36,145 bases of DNA from Caldilineaceae bacterium (GCA_019455155.1 JACFMY010000008.1:1-36145); one strand, 5' to 3'. Shown: positions 1-9,629, counted from the stretch's first letter. The notes: a model not told the origin generated them from the letters alone. Made by a program: numbers and translations.

Positions 1-777
1 CGGCGCCTGGCCGAACACCCCTGTAGCGAAGCTGTCACCCTCTTGCAGGCCGAGGCAGATGGCCTGACGCGCACCGTGGCTACGCCGCAAAATGAGCTCT
101 GGCAGGCGCTGTACCCGTGGCTGCGAGCCAGCTATCAGGTCGCCATCATCGAAGGCTACAATGCCGATGACCGGCCAGCCGCGGCCGTTATCGAGGAGAA
201 GCTGGCGCAGGCAGCTACCAGGGGCGAGTTCTGGTGGATAGAAGAAGGCGAAGAGGCGGCGCAGGGAACCTGGTCGCAGGCGGCGGCGTCCTTCTTTGCG
301 CGGCCCAATGTATATCTGGCAGATGAGCAGACGCTGGGAGATTGCTTGCTGGCCCGGGTCATTCTGTCGCCGGCAGATGAGACCGCTGCCACCTTCGCCA
401 CTGGCGACGCTACGATCGGCCTGCGCCAGGTGAAGCTCGGCACAGCACGCCGCGGCGCTCCGCTGCCAGTGGTGCTATACTGGCTGGCAGACGCACCAGT
501 GGCTGGCAGCTACACGGTCTTTGTCCAACTACTGGACCAGTCCAGCTCCATCATAAGCCAGCAGGACAACCTTCCTGTCCACGGGCTGGCGCCCACAGAC
601 ACCTGGCATCCGGGTGCGCTGATCCGGGACCCGTACCAGCTGGCCGTGCCACCGGACATCGCGCCAGGGCTCTACCAGTTACACATTGGGCTGTACGATG
701 CAGATGGCCGGCTGCCCGCCTCGTTGCCAGATGGCGGCAGCGCCGACCGTCTGACGCTTTCCGTTGAGGTGAAATAG
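1..777 (+). CDS. C-terminal part of a membrane-glycosyltransferase-like protein (5' truncated)
   Basis: The reading frame is open from the first base of the window to TAG at 775-777, so the true start lies upstream; the TTG at 43 is only the first in-frame start-like codon. The visible 258 residues are soluble, with no membrane helix. The last ~100 residues form a beta-rich domain with the pattern VFVQLLD...W.PG..I.D.Y.L..P....G.Y.L.IGLYD. The same pattern ends the next gene, where it follows a multi-helix membrane domain. By analogy this is the extracytoplasmic tail of a second GT-C type membrane protein. Only 6 nt separate the stop from the next GTG start, so the two are almost certainly co-transcribed. 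The enzymatic domain is not visible, so substrate and reaction cannot be stated. Confidence 0.75.
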   Translation, partial: RRLAEHPCSEAVTLLQAEADGLTRTVATPQNELWQALYPWLRASYQVAIIEGYNADDRPAAAVIEEKLAQAATRGEFWWIEEGEEAAQGTWSQAAASFFARPNVYLADEQTLGDCLLARVILSPADETAATFATGDATIGLRQVKLGTARRGAPLPVVLYWLADAPVAGSYTVFVQLLDQSSSIISQQDNLPVHGLAPTDTWHPGALIRDPYQLAVPPDIAPGLYQLHIGLYDADGRLPASLPDGGSADRLTLSVEVK

Positions 778-783
778 CGTATC

Positions 784-3147
784 GTGTCCGTCCAACGCGC
801 GAGTCGAGATATCAGTCCCAAAGACCGCAGCACAGCCTTTCTCATCTTCGGCTTTCTGCTGGCCTGCTACATGTTGACCTACACGGGTCGCATTGATAGC
901 AGTGACGGTCTATCCATGTTTGCCACGACCGAAAGCTTTGTGCGCCACGGCGGCTTCGACAGCAACCAGCTTCTGTGGATGGGCAACCAGCAAGGTAACA
1001 TCGGCGCGGACGGCAGCCTGTACAGCCGCAAGGGATTGGGCATGGTGCTGCTTGGTATTCCGCTGGTTTGGCTCGCCAAACAGTGGCCGTCCGTCGGTCT
1101 GGTCCAAAGTGCCATGCTCCTCAACCCGCTGCTCACGGCGTGGACGGGCGCGCTGCTCTTTCGAGCTGGGCGACGCCTGGGCTGGCGTCGCCACACTGCC
1201 ATGGCGACTGCGCTCCTGTTCGGGCTTTTCACCATGGCATGGCCCTATACACAGACCTATTTTAGCGATCCCATCTGCAGTTGGGGCCTCTTTGCTGCGG
1301 CTTACGGTCTGCTCTCATATGGCCAGTCAGGCCGCAAGCACTATCTCCTGGGCGCGGGGCTGGCCTGGGCCATTGCCTATCTGGCGCGTGCCATCAACCT
1401 GTTGACTCTACCGATCTACTTGGCCGGGCTTTTTCTGGTGTTGGAAACATCACCCTGGCAGCGCACCGCCGGTAGCTGGCCCACACGGTTACGGCTACTC
1501 TTCTGGCGCTACTGGCGGCCGGTGGTGGTCTTTATGATCCCCGTGGCGGCAGCAGGCCTGATCTCGCTATGGTGGAACTGGATCCGCTTTGGCAGCATCT
1601 GGGACACCGGGTATGTGGAGACGGAAGCATTTACCGCGGAGTGGCTCTTTGGTCTCTTTGGGTTGACCGCGGGTCCAGCCCGCGGCCTCCTCTGGTACAA
1701 CCCAATCCTGCTGCTCTCGATACCTGGCGCCATCTGGTTCTGGCGCCAGCAACGCCGCATCCTTTTCCTCACCTTGTTACTGGTGGGTCTTTACTTCGCC
1801 GTCTATGCGAAGTGGTATATGTGGCACGGCGGCTTTAGCTGGGGGCCGCGCTTTATGGTGCCTATCCTGCCCTTCCTCAGCCTTCTCACGGGCCCAGCCT
1901 GGAACTCTCTCGTACACGTACGCGGGCTGGGCCGGGTGGGCTGGGCCGCCGGCATCGTGCTGGCCGTGCTGTCGCTCGCGGTCCAGTGGCTCGGCTTGCT
2001 GGTCCCCTACGGGTTGGTACAGGACTGGCTCGTCGCCGCGGCGCCGCCCCTGTTTGCGCCCGAGACCTTCACCGCCCTGCGCTTTTCACCGCTCTTGCTC
2101 CAGTTTCAATTCTTGAGCCTCGAACAGATTCAACTGGCATGGTGGCGCGGCACCCCGTGGCCCGACACCATCGACTGGCTTCCCCTATCCATGGCCCTGG
2201 CCGGCTTGCTCGTTGGCCTCCTGTTCCTGCGCCAGCAGATGCGTAGCCCGCGCCGCGACGACAGAGAGGAGCGCGTGCGTAACTGGCTCTACGGCGCAGC
2301 CCTCGCGGTCCTCACCATCGCCCTGCTAACGTACTATCAGGTCGCCCTGAGTGACCCGGAGCTAAGCAACGTGGCAAAGCAGGTGCACATGGCCGAACAG
2401 CCTGGGGACGCGATCCTGCTGCTGTGGCCGGAACAGAGCCAGGCATTCGCTGATAGCTATGGCGGCGATCTGCCCGTATATGGGTTCTCCGACCACGAGC
2501 AGTTGGACGTAGAGGAACAGGCGTGGCTACAACGGCTCGAGAACCAATACCGGCGCCTGTGGGTCGTGCCCAGCTATTTGCCACCGGAGCAGTCGGGATG
2601 GGAGTTGCCCCTGCGCACCGGTCACTTCCTGCTCGTCGATAACCGGGTTTCGGGGCCCAGCAACCAACGCATCGCACTCTATGCCCTACAGCCGGCGCAG
2701 GACATGACAGAGGCCGGGTTGGGTACCGTCTTCGGTGATCCAGCGGCGCAGGAACCGATCTCCGAAGCCGTTGGATGGATCCGCCTGAATGGCTATGCCA
2801 TCACGCCAGCGGCCCGGCCGGGCGGCGAGATCCTTCTGACCCTGCTCTGGGAAAGCATACAGCCCGTCGAAAAGAATTACCAGGTCTTCGTCCACCTGCT
2901 CGACAACAAGGGCGACAAAATCGCGCAACGTGACGGCCAACCGGTCCAGTGGCTGCGACCGACCAGTACCTGGCAGCCGGGTGAAGAGATCGTGGACCGC
3001 TATGGCATACTGCTGCCGGGTACCCTCGCCCGCGGCCGCTACACCATCGCGGTCGGTCTCTACGATCCCGTCACGGGGCAACGCCTGCCCGTTAGCGCCG
3101 GTCCCAGCAGCTACGCCATTGAGCTGGGGCCCATCGATATACAATAA
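784..3147 (+). CDS. GT-C fold membrane glycosyltransferase-like protein with C-terminal beta domain
   Basis: 787 residues from a GTG start 6 nt after the preceding stop. The N-terminal half is a polytopic membrane domain of roughly 10-12 hydrophobic helices, beginning near residue 20 (LIFGFLLACYMLTY) and ending near 485. Acidic residues after the first helix (RIDSSDG) match where dolichyl-phosphate-mannose-type GT-C enzymes carry a catalytic Asp. A further helix near 505-520 leads into a soluble region, and the last ~110 residues repeat the VFVHLLD...GLYD domain of the upstream gene. Such proteins in Chloroflexota are usually annotated as hypothetical or family 39-like glycosyltransferases that use polyprenyl-phosphate sugars at the outer membrane face. 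The function is inferred from topology; donor and acceptor are unknown. Confidence 0.7.
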   Translation: MSVQRASRDISPKDRSTAFLIFGFLLACYMLTYTGRIDSSDGLSMFATTESFVRHGGFDSNQLLWMGNQQGNIGADGSLYSRKGLGMVLLGIPLVWLAKQWPSVGLVQSAMLLNPLLTAWTGALLFRAGRRLGWRRHTAMATALLFGLFTMAWPYTQTYFSDPICSWGLFAAAYGLLSYGQSGRKHYLLGAGLAWAIAYLARAINLLTLPIYLAGLFLVLETSPWQRTAGSWPTRLRLLFWRYWRPVVVFMIPVAAAGLISLWWNWIRFGSIWDTGYVETEAFTAEWLFGLFGLTAGPARGLLWYNPILLLSIPGAIWFWRQQRRILFLTLLLVGLYFAVYAKWYMWHGGFSWGPRFMVPILPFLSLLTGPAWNSLVHVRGLGRVGWAAGIVLAVLSLAVQWLGLLVPYGLVQDWLVAAAPPLFAPETFTALRFSPLLLQFQFLSLEQIQLAWWRGTPWPDTIDWLPLSMALAGLLVGLLFLRQQMRSPRRDDREERVRNWLYGAALAVLTIALLTYYQVALSDPELSNVAKQVHMAEQPGDAILLLWPEQSQAFADSYGGDLPVYGFSDHEQLDVEEQAWLQRLENQYRRLWVVPSYLPPEQSGWELPLRTGHFLLVDNRVSGPSNQRIALYALQPAQDMTEAGLGTVFGDPAAQEPISEAVGWIRLNGYAITPAARPGGEILLTLLWESIQPVEKNYQVFVHLLDNKGDKIAQRDGQPVQWLRPTSTWQPGEEIVDRYGILLPGTLARGRYTIAVGLYDPVTGQRLPVSAGPSSYAIELGPIDIQ

Positions 3148-3166
3148 TGGCTGAGGGGGATTCCAT

Positions 3167-3976
3167 TTGAACACCAGGCAACCACATCCATCAGCAATCT
3201 CACGGGGCAGATCAGGCCAGCGTTCCAGGTGGACGAGGCTGGCGATCTTGCCTATCGTTGCGGCCCTACTGTGGGTTTTGGCTGGCTGCGGCGGCGAGGC
3301 GCCAGAGCCCACGCCAACAGCCACACCGGTACCCGCCGTCGCAACACCTACGCCCGCAGGAGAGGTCGGCGCGGCCGCCTCGACCGAAGCGGTCATCGAC
3401 ACACCGCCCGCCACTAATGTCGTGGTGGCCACGCCAGGGGTGCCCGCCACACCGACCATATCGGAACTGACCGTCGTAGAGAACGATGGCAACTGCTCCA
3501 TCGACTACGACCTGGATCTCGCAGGGTTTCCCGACCTGGTTCAGAAGATGGGCTGCGCCCTGGAAGAATCGAGACACGAGCCCGTAGGTATCAATGAGTT
3601 TGGCGCGGGACCTGAATACAACCGCTTTATGCTCTGGTTCAGCGAGGAGATGCAGATCTATGTGCTCTTCCCGGACCAGACCTGGCAGGCCTATCGCGAC
3701 ACATGGGACGAAAGCCAGCCGGAGTTCTTGTGTAACCCGCTGAATGTGCCGCCCTCATCGCCCCCATTGCCGCGACGTGGCTTTGGCAAGCTATGGTGCC
3801 AGGTAGAGGGGCTGGGCGAAAAGATGGGTACCATTGAGCGTGAAGAGCGCCTATGCCAGCATGTTATTGTCCAGCCCTTTGAACGGGGCCGCATGGTGGC
3901 TTGCTTCGAAGATGCGACGATTCGTTATTTCAGCCTGCTGAATGACGGCACCTGGGATCTGCTCATGGTCCAGTAA
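3167..3976 (+). CDS. Secreted lipoprotein of unknown function
   Basis: 269 residues from TTG at 3167, with GAGGGGGA about 6 nt upstream as ribosome binding site. A basic N-terminus (RSGQRSRWTR) is followed by a hydrophobic segment (about 26-40) and the lipobox LAGC, so the mature protein should start with a lipidated Cys. A 50-residue Pro/Thr/Ala/Val linker then precedes a globular C-terminal part (about 105-269) with four or more Cys. I do not recognise this domain. It starts 19 nt after the membrane glycosyltransferase-like gene, on the same strand, and 18 nt before rsmD, so it is probably in one transcript with both. The TTG start is supported by the signal peptide, which would be lost with any later start. 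Confidence 0.65.
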   Translation: MNTRQPHPSAISRGRSGQRSRWTRLAILPIVAALLWVLAGCGGEAPEPTPTATPVPAVATPTPAGEVGAAASTEAVIDTPPATNVVVATPGVPATPTISELTVVENDGNCSIDYDLDLAGFPDLVQKMGCALEESRHEPVGINEFGAGPEYNRFMLWFSEEMQIYVLFPDQTWQAYRDTWDESQPEFLCNPLNVPPSSPPLPRRGFGKLWCQVEGLGEKMGTIEREERLCQHVIVQPFERGRMVACFEDATIRYFSLLNDGTWDLLMVQ

Positions 3977-3994
3977 TGGCACGGGGCAGCCACA

Positions 3995-4630
3995 ATGCGT
4001 GTAATTGCGGGTAAGGCCAAGGGCCGGAAACTGATGATGGTACCGGGGGAGAGTACACGCCCCATCACCGATCGCGCCAAAGAAGCGCTCTTTAGCATCA
4101 TAGGTGACTGGATCGTAGGCGCGCGTGTCCTGGATCTCTTCGCTGGCACCGGCAGCGTCGGCATTGAAAGCCTGAGCCGCGGCGCTGAATTCGCCCATTT
4201 CCTGGACCTCAATCGCCGGGCCGTGGAGACCATCCACGCCAACCTGCGCCACTGTGGGTTTGAGGATCTGGCCGCCACGGAACGGAGCGACAGCTTCGCC
4301 TTTCTCAAGCGCTACACGGGCGAGCCCTTCGACCTTATCTATGTGGCGCCTCCCCAATACCAGGGGCTGTGGGAAAAGGCGCTGCTGGCAATCGAACAGC
4401 GCCCCGATCTGCTGGCCGAATTTGGCACGGTTATTGTGCAGATCCATCCGCGCGAAGATCACCCCATTACACTGGAATGGTTAGAAGAATACGACCGGCG
4501 GCGTTATGGCTCGGTGCTGCTGATCTTTTATGCCGCGGCCGAAGATCTACGAGATGACGAAGACGAGGCGAGCGCTGAGGACGAAACGGTCAATCGAGAC
4601 GCGGAGGTCGGGACGGAGACGGCGGCATAG
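3995..4630 (+). CDS. rsmD: 16S rRNA (guanine(966)-N2)-methyltransferase RsmD
   Basis: 211 residues. RsmD transfers a methyl group from S-adenosylmethionine to N2 of G966 in the small-subunit rRNA. The N-terminus MRVIAGKAKGRKL and the TRPITDRAKEALF segment are the family signature; the SAM-binding loop is DLFAGTGSVGIE (47-58). The catalytic motif IV, [DN]PPY in the E. coli enzyme, reads APPQY (118-122), a variant I associate with Gram-positive and Chloroflexota RsmD proteins, so it is probably not inactivating. The last ~30 residues are a strongly acidic tail (DDEDEASAEDE) beyond the normal domain. It ends about 36 nt before a bidirectional terminator. Confidence 0.92.
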   Translation: MRVIAGKAKGRKLMMVPGESTRPITDRAKEALFSIIGDWIVGARVLDLFAGTGSVGIESLSRGAEFAHFLDLNRRAVETIHANLRHCGFEDLAATERSDSFAFLKRYTGEPFDLIYVAPPQYQGLWEKALLAIEQRPDLLAEFGTVIVQIHPREDHPITLEWLEEYDRRRYGSVLLIFYAAAEDLRDDEDEASAEDETVNRDAEVGTETAA

Positions 4631-4666
4631 CCGGGTACGGATCGATCGATCGGAATAGAAAGAAAT

Positions 4667-4690
4667 GGGGCGCCGGCAATGCGGCGCCCC
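4667..4690. terminator. Bidirectional intrinsic terminator between rsmD and the convergent gene
   Basis: A perfect 9-bp stem (GGGGCGCCG at 4667-4675, CGGCGCCCC at 4682-4690) closes a 6-nt loop. On the plus strand it is followed by ACTCTTTTAT. On the minus strand the bases after the stem read ATTTCTTTCTATT, so it can serve both rsmD and the convergent minus-strand gene. Confidence 0.85.
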
Positions 4691-4730
4691 ACTCTTTTAT
4701 CAAGGAACCCACGGTTGTTGCGACGAACGC

Positions 4731-5591
4731 TTATTGCGCAACCGGCACGTAGACAACTTGGCCCTTGCTGTCGTTGCGACCAATCGATACGGATACCTCA
4801 CCGTTGCCTGCCACCTTGTTGGTAGCGTTGCCAGACAGCGTGAATTTGTACGCACCCGGCTTGAGGTCCTTGACCAGCACCCCGCCGTCGGAGGAGGTAT
4901 ACTCGCCTGCGCTCTTGCCGCTGGCGTCGCTGACAGCTACCTTCATCCCGACTACGTTGTTTTCCGAGTCGTCCATCATGCCATTGCCGTTGGCATCGAC
5001 AAAGAAGAGCACAGCAACCTCGCCCGGTTTTACCGCGCTGTCGCTAACCACGGACGGGTTTGCACTCGCGCGGGGCGCCTCTGCGGCGGCGGGAACGGCG
5101 CTGCTGCTATCCAGCTTCTTCATGGAGGCAATCGCCTGATCCATGGCCAACACAAAGGTGTCAAACTTTTGGCCGGTCACCGCCAGTGTGTCGACCGCAC
5201 TGTTGAGATCGTCGATCGTGGTGCCCTGAACGTTCAATTGGGTCAATGTATTGTCCAACTGGGTCTGTGCCGCGGCCAACTCATCGCGGATCCCATTGAC
5301 CTGGCCGGCCACAGTATCAATATTCTGGCTGACCGCGCCCACATTCTCGTTGACACGGGACAGATTGGCCTCCATCACGGCTAGCCGTTCCGGATGCGTG
5401 AAGTTGAGCGTGCCGCCGTTGATCAACGCCAGCACGAGCAGCGTCGCCAGCATGCCCAGCACAGCGCCGCCAATCGCGGCAAAGAACATGGAGAGCGAGT
5501 CCTGCGTGGCAGCTTTGTACTCCAGTTCGGGCGCTTCGTGTGGTTTGCGCTCCTTGGCTTTGATATCCAACGACTCGTTTTGTACGCTCAT
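4731..5591 (-). CDS. Membrane-anchored coiled-coil protein with a C-terminal SdrD-B-like beta domain
   Basis: 286 residues. I chose ATG at 5591 over the longer frame opening at 5645 because AAGGAG lies 5 nt upstream of it. A charged cytoplasmic N-terminus (1-30) is followed by one membrane helix (about 33-57, [23 protein letters not shown]). An extended region (about 65-145) with regular hydrophobic spacing ([19 protein letters not shown]) is a likely coiled coil. After an Ala/Ser linker comes a beta domain (about 195-286) with [16 protein letters not shown], the Asp/Asn-rich loop typical of SdrD-B/prealbumin-like surface domains, which often bind calcium. It is probably a cell-envelope structural or adhesion protein. 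It stands alone and is convergent with rsmD. Confidence 0.7.
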   Translation of the reverse strand: MSVQNESLDIKAKERKPHEAPELEYKAATQDSLSMFFAAIGGAVLGMLATLLVLALINGGTLNFTHPERLAVMEANLSRVNENVGAVSQNIDTVAGQVNGIRDELAAAQTQLDNTLTQLNVQGTTIDDLNSAVDTLAVTGQKFDTFVLAMDQAIASMKKLDSSSAVPAAAEAPRASANPSVVSDSAVKPGEVAVLFFVDANGNGMMDDSENNVVGMKVAVSDASGKSAGEYTSSDGGVLVKDLKPGAYKFTLSGNATNKVAGNGEVSVSIGRNDSKGQVVYVPVAQ

Positions 5592-5884
5592 AAGACTCCT
5601 TCCTGATATCAATTGGATCCGCCCATACGGGGATTGTGTGGTCAATGCACACTTTGTCGCACTTTATGCCATAATACACCAGGTCGGCTGCCAGAAACGT
5701 TACCGATCTTGCAATGCCTTCCCGGCTGGCCTCTGGGCGCGCAAGCATGTACATTCTGTAACAATCAGCAAATGAAAAGTTTAGCGGCATCGTAGAAGAG
5801 CGTCAAGCCGCCAAGCCTACAAAACGCGGACGAACAGGGGCCGTTTGCCACCTGATCGCATAGTCCAGAAGACTGTATCACACT
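5592..5884. other. Divergent intergenic region, no gene seen
   Basis: This 293-nt region separates two divergent genes and should hold both promoters. It is more AT-rich than its surroundings. A TATTAT box on the minus strand (5676-5671) lacks a recognisable -35 partner, so I make no promoter call. No RNA gene is visible. Confidence 0.4.
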
Positions 5885-7153
5885 GTGCCACGCTCCACCA
5901 CTCAAGAGATCTCTCTCGCCGAATTTCTGTTGTCGCCGGCCGGCCGCGCCGCTCTTGCCACGCTCCATGACGCCGACCTGAGCGATGCACAGACATTGCC
6001 CGTGCTTTCACAGCTGCGTGCGCGCTTCTCACCGGCTGAGGCGGGCGCGCTGCTCTCCCAGGCGCGGTTGCGCCGCCGCGCAGCCGCCAAATTCCCTGCC
6101 GCGGCGAGCATGTTCTTCACGGCAGAGGCGCTGGAGATGGCGACGTCAGCAACCGTGGCCACACACCACGCCGCTACCCTGGATGTACACGCGGCAGCCG
6201 GCCCGCTGTTGGATCTTGGCTGCGGGATCGGAGGCGATCTCATTGCCCTGGCCAGGCGCCGGCCCGTCATCGCCTACGAGATCGATCCCGTGCGCGCCCG
6301 CTTTGCCCAGGCCAACGTCGATGCCACGGGCCTGGCCGGCCGCGTCCAGATTCGCATCGCCGACTGGGCGGCCGAGCTGCGCCAGGGCCTGCTCCCACCC
6401 GCGGCGGCTGCGTTTGCTGACCCTTCCCGCCGCGTCGACGATCGCCGTGTCTTCAGTCTACACCGCATGCAGCCACCGCTTCCTGAGCTCCTGGCCCTGC
6501 AACGCCAGATCCCGGCCCTTGGCGTGAAGGTGATGCCCGGTGTGGCCGATGCGGAGCTGCCGCCCCACTGTGGCGTGGAGTTCATAAGCCACCAAAGCAC
6601 CTGCAAGGAGGCGATCCTCTGGTTTGGGCCGCTGGCACGCTATGCCCGCTGGGCGTCCGTCTACCGGGAAGGCAGCTGGCACACGCTTGTCAACGACGGG
6701 ACGCCGCCCCCAGTTGGGGAGCTTGCGCCGGGCCAGGTGCTGTTCGAACCTGACCCGGCCGTGATTCGGGCCGGCGCGCTGGCTCCCCTCTGTGCGCGGG
6801 TCCAGGGTCACCTGTTTGACCCGGAAATCGCCTATATCGTCGCACCACGCTGGCGTCCAGAACCGCTGGCCCAGGCCTTTGCAATCCAGGAAGTGCATCG
6901 CTTTGGCCTGAAACGGCTGAATGAGCGGCTGGCTGTCCTTTCCATCGCCCAGGTCGAGTTGCTCAAGCGTGGCTTCCCGCAGGAACCAGAAAGCCTGCGC
7001 CCACGGCTACGCCTGGCAGCCGTGGGCCGGACCGCGGCTATCATCTTTACGCGGCGGGGCCGCGAGCGGCTCATGCTGATCGCCGAACGCGTGCCGGCGG
7101 CCGGCGCCAGCCCTACGCAACGAGTTGAGCAGAACACAGGCGCCGGCCCGTAG
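5885..7153 (+). CDS. Class I SAM-dependent methyltransferase with C-terminal THUMP-like domain
   Basis: 422 residues from GTG at 5885; no clear ribosome binding site precedes it. The N-terminal third (about 10-100) is helical. It is followed by a Rossmann methyltransferase core: LLDLGCGIGGDLIAL (108-122), acidic YEID (131-134) as the likely SAM ribose ligand, and ADPSRR (178-183) in the motif IV position. The C-terminal ~110 residues (VRAGALAPLCA onward, with HRFGLKRL) match the THUMP-like domain that ends the PG_1098-type methyltransferase family. Members are presumed RNA methyltransferases, but the target nucleotide is not established and none is claimed here. It lies 74 nt upstream of pncC on the same strand. 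Confidence 0.8.
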   Translation: MPRSTTQEISLAEFLLSPAGRAALATLHDADLSDAQTLPVLSQLRARFSPAEAGALLSQARLRRRAAAKFPAAASMFFTAEALEMATSATVATHHAATLDVHAAAGPLLDLGCGIGGDLIALARRRPVIAYEIDPVRARFAQANVDATGLAGRVQIRIADWAAELRQGLLPPAAAAFADPSRRVDDRRVFSLHRMQPPLPELLALQRQIPALGVKVMPGVADAELPPHCGVEFISHQSTCKEAILWFGPLARYARWASVYREGSWHTLVNDGTPPPVGELAPGQVLFEPDPAVIRAGALAPLCARVQGHLFDPEIAYIVAPRWRPEPLAQAFAIQEVHRFGLKRLNERLAVLSIAQVELLKRGFPQEPESLRPRLRLAAVGRTAAIIFTRRGRERLMLIAERVPAAGASPTQRVEQNTGAGP

Positions 7154-7227
7154 CCATTTTGCCTGTTGATGCCACGCAAACCTTCGACCTTACTTTGTTT
7201 GACAGACCACGATAGGATGATACTGCC

Positions 7228-7728
7228 ATGATCGACCAAGATTCTGTCGTTGAGCTCGCCCGCCGGGTGGGCCAGGCCCTGCTTGCTCGCAACATGATGT
7301 GCGCCACCGCCGAGAGCTGCACGGGCGGCCTCATTGGCCATCTCATCACCGAGGTGGCGGGTAGCTCGGCCTATTTTGCGGGCGGCGCCATCGTCTACAG
7401 CTACGATGCCAAGGAAGCTGTCTTGGGGGTTAGCCACGAGACGCTGATACACGAGGGCGCCGTCTCCTACGCAGTGGCCCGCCAGATGGCCCAAGGCGCG
7501 CGCCGCCTCTACAACGTCCCAGTCGCAGTGAGCGTTACCGGCATTGCAGGGCCAGGTGGGGGTACGGCAGACAAGCCGGCGGGTACGGTGCATATTCATC
7601 TCAGCGCAGCCGACGGCACAGAGCGCGGGGTACGCCACGTCTGGCACGCCGACCGCAGCGGCAACAAGCTCCTTAGCGCACAGGCTGCGCTCGAGCTGCT
7701 GCTGGAGTACCTGGAAGGCAGCAAATGA
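7228..7728 (+). CDS. pncC: Nicotinamide-nucleotide amidohydrolase (CinA C-terminal domain protein)
   Basis: 166 residues, the size of a stand-alone PncC/YgaD protein. These enzymes deamidate nicotinamide mononucleotide to nicotinic acid mononucleotide, recycling the pyridine ring for NAD synthesis. Family motifs are TAESCTGG (27-34), with the active-site Ser and neighbouring residues, [14 protein letters not shown], and [21 protein letters not shown]. The MoaB-like N-terminal domain of full-length CinA is absent. An NAD(P)HX-repair gene lies two genes downstream, so two pyridine-nucleotide salvage or repair functions are close together. The name follows the biochemically tested E. coli protein; activity is inferred. 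Confidence 0.88.
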   Translation: MIDQDSVVELARRVGQALLARNMMCATAESCTGGLIGHLITEVAGSSAYFAGGAIVYSYDAKEAVLGVSHETLIHEGAVSYAVARQMAQGARRLYNVPVAVSVTGIAGPGGGTADKPAGTVHIHLSAADGTERGVRHVWHADRSGNKLLSAQAALELLLEYLEGSK

Positions 7729-7815
7729 AGTACAATGATCCTCTACGCTCCTGGCAGCAGCGCAGGACAGAAGGCAGGCTTGCGGCCGCCGAGCGTTGCA
7801 GATATGAGGTGAACC

Positions 7816-8088
7816 ATGATGACAAAAGAAGTGTTGGTCGACGAACCAATTGAGATGTTGATGCGCGTCATGCCCGCGGGTGACATTCGCCCCACATCGT
7901 TTATCTGGCGTGACCGGACGCGATATGTCAGCGAGGTTGGACGCCAGTGGGAAGAACGCGTGGCCGGCCGCATGCAGCGCTGCTACCTGATCCAGGCCGT
8001 GGACAATAACACCTTCGAGGTGCGGTGGGATCCTGCCAACAACACGTGGACGCTACACCGGGCATGGCTGCGCATGCCGGCTGTCTAG
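7816..8088 (+). CDS. Small DUF6504-like protein
   Basis: 90 residues. GAGGTGA lies 4 nt before the first of two adjacent ATG codons (7816, 7819). The sequence has the layout I associate with DUF6504: an N-terminal DEPIE segment, then [15 protein letters not shown], a Trp in GRQWEER, and a C-terminal half ending in [19 protein letters not shown]. No signal peptide or membrane helix is visible. The function of this family is unknown to me. It sits 87 nt after pncC and 14 nt before the NAD(P)HX epimerase gene, so co-transcription is likely. Confidence 0.7.
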   Translation: MMTKEVLVDEPIEMLMRVMPAGDIRPTSFIWRDRTRYVSEVGRQWEERVAGRMQRCYLIQAVDNNTFEVRWDPANNTWTLHRAWLRMPAV

Positions 8089-8102
8089 CGGGAGAAGTGG
8101 CT

Positions 8103-8858
8103 ATGAACCGGATCGCCGTGCCTACGGTGTCCACCGAGCAGATGCAGGAAGTGGACCGGCTTATGGTCGAGGTGTATCACATCGAGCTGATCCAGATGAT
8201 GGAGAATGCGGGTCGCGCATTGGCCACGCTCGCCCGGCGCTTGCTGGATGGCGACATCGTGGACCGGCCGGTTGTGGTGCTGGCCGGCCGGGGCAACAAC
8301 GGCGGCGGCGGGCTCGTTGCGGCCCGCCATCTTCTCAATTGGGGCGCCTGGGTGCAGATCGTCTTGGCGGCTGCGGCGGAGACATATCAGGGCGTGCCGG
8401 GCCACCAGCTGGCGATCCTGCAAGCCATGGCTGCCCCCCTGGCCTGGGCCGAGGAGGGGTGGGAGCTGCCCCCCGCCGATCTGGTTGTTGATGCCCTGAT
8501 CGGCTATGGCCTGAGCGGCGATCCGCGGGGCAGCACCCGCGATCTCATCGAGCTAGCCAACAGCAGCGCCGCGCCCATCCTCAGCCTTGATACACCCAGC
8601 GGTGTGGATGCGGGCACCGGCGCCATCTTTATACCGCACATTCAAGCACAGGCTACGTTGACCCTGGCCCTCCCCAAACGTGGCTTTCTCCAACAGGCCG
8701 CCGCGGCCGCCTGTGGAGAGCTCTATCTGGCCGACATCAGCGTGCCACAAGCACTCTATTTACAGATGGGGATTGACGCGCCCAACCTCTTTGCCCGTGA
8801 TTCCATCGTTCCCCTGGCTGTCGCAGAGGGAGCAATCTGGTCAATGCAGCAGGCTTGA
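8103..8858 (+). CDS. nnrE: NAD(P)H-hydrate epimerase (YjeF N-terminal domain)
   Basis: 251 residues. ATG at 8103 is preferred over an in-frame ATG at 8025, which would overlap the upstream gene, because GGGAGAAG sits 5 nt upstream. The protein interconverts R and S forms of hydrated NADH/NADPH so that the dehydratase can repair them. Motifs are [10 protein letters not shown] (32-41), the dinucleotide-binding loop [10 protein letters not shown] (61-70), [12 protein letters not shown] (128-139) with the catalytic Asp, and [12 protein letters not shown]. In many bacteria the domain is fused to the ADP/ATP-dependent dehydratase; here the kinase-like half is absent, and no separate dehydratase gene is in the window. 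Confidence 0.88.
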   Translation: MNRIAVPTVSTEQMQEVDRLMVEVYHIELIQMMENAGRALATLARRLLDGDIVDRPVVVLAGRGNNGGGGLVAARHLLNWGAWVQIVLAAAAETYQGVPGHQLAILQAMAAPLAWAEEGWELPPADLVVDALIGYGLSGDPRGSTRDLIELANSSAAPILSLDTPSGVDAGTGAIFIPHIQAQATLTLALPKRGFLQQAAAAACGELYLADISVPQALYLQMGIDAPNLFARDSIVPLAVAEGAIWSMQQA

Positions 8859-8969
8859 CGCGCGCAACAACCGAGATTGCGGCGGCTCACATGGGCGCGC
8901 CGCAGGCGTGCCGGCGCTGTTTGGCGTCCTGATAGGTCGTGGCCGGCGCAAACTGATGAGATACATACC

Positions 8970-9629
8970 ATGCGAGCGATTGTATTTGTCAACGGTATGG
9001 TAGAGAACTATGAGCGGCTGGGCAGCTGGCTCTGCCCCGATGACTTGCTCGTGGGCGCGGATGGCGGTACCCTGCATATCCTCGCGCTGGGCAAGCGCCC
9101 GCATGTTGTCGTCGGCGATCTAGATAGCCTGCCCGACTACACTGTGGCCGCGCTGGAGAGTGAAGGTGTGCAGATCGAGCGCCACCGCCCAGACAAGAGC
9201 CAGACGGACCTGGAGCTGGCCATTGAACGGGCGCTGCGCGAGGGCGCTGACGAGATTCTGCTGCTCGGCGCGTTGGGCGGGCGGTTGGACCAGACGCTGG
9301 CCAATTTGCTGATTCTGGCGCAGCGCGAATGGTCTGCACCCATCCGCCTGGCCGAGGGCGAACAGGTTGCTCAGGTCGTGCGGGGCGGCGAACAGCTCAC
9401 CCTGCATGGACAGATCGGCAGCATCGTAAGCGCTATCCCCCTCAGCCCTCAAGTAACTGGGATCACCTATACGGGGATGCGCTATCCATTGCAGAATGCG
9501 ACCCTAAGCTTTGGCAGCACGCGTGGCATCAGCAATGAGATTGCCGGGACGCCTGCCACCATCAGGATCAACAGCGGCTTGCTGCTGGTTGTCTACCATG
9601 TTGACCTGATTCCGGATTGCGGCGCCTAG
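8970..9629 (+). CDS. thiN: Thiamine pyrophosphokinase
   Basis: 219 residues. The enzyme transfers pyrophosphate from ATP to thiamine, giving thiamine diphosphate. Motifs are [11 protein letters not shown] (28-38), [11 protein letters not shown] (47-57) with the metal-binding Asp residues, and the [11 protein letters not shown] segment (75-85), followed by [16 protein letters not shown]. The C-terminal part contains the beta-rich thiamine-binding domain. ATG at 8970 was chosen because homology begins immediately (AIVFVNGM); the longer in-frame opening at 8877 adds a low-complexity Arg-rich stretch. No strong ribosome binding site is seen. No THI-box riboswitch is recognisable in the 111 nt upstream. 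The gene is convergent with the Lgt-like gene, 53 nt away. Confidence 0.9.
   Translation: MRAIVFVNGMVENYERLGSWLCPDDLLVGADGGTLHILALGKRPHVVVGDLDSLPDYTVAALESEGVQIERHRPDKSQTDLELAIERALREGADEILLLGALGGRLDQTLANLLILAQREWSAPIRLAEGEQVAQVVRGGEQLTLHGQIGSIVSAIPLSPQVTGITYTGMRYPLQNATLSFGSTRGISNEIAGTPATIRINSGLLLVVYHVDLIPDCGA

Noticed and set aside
2686-3501. 271-residue open frame on the minus strand
   Set aside because: It is antisense to the glycosyltransferase and lipoprotein genes, has low-complexity composition and no motif; it is a shadow of GC-rich coding sequence.
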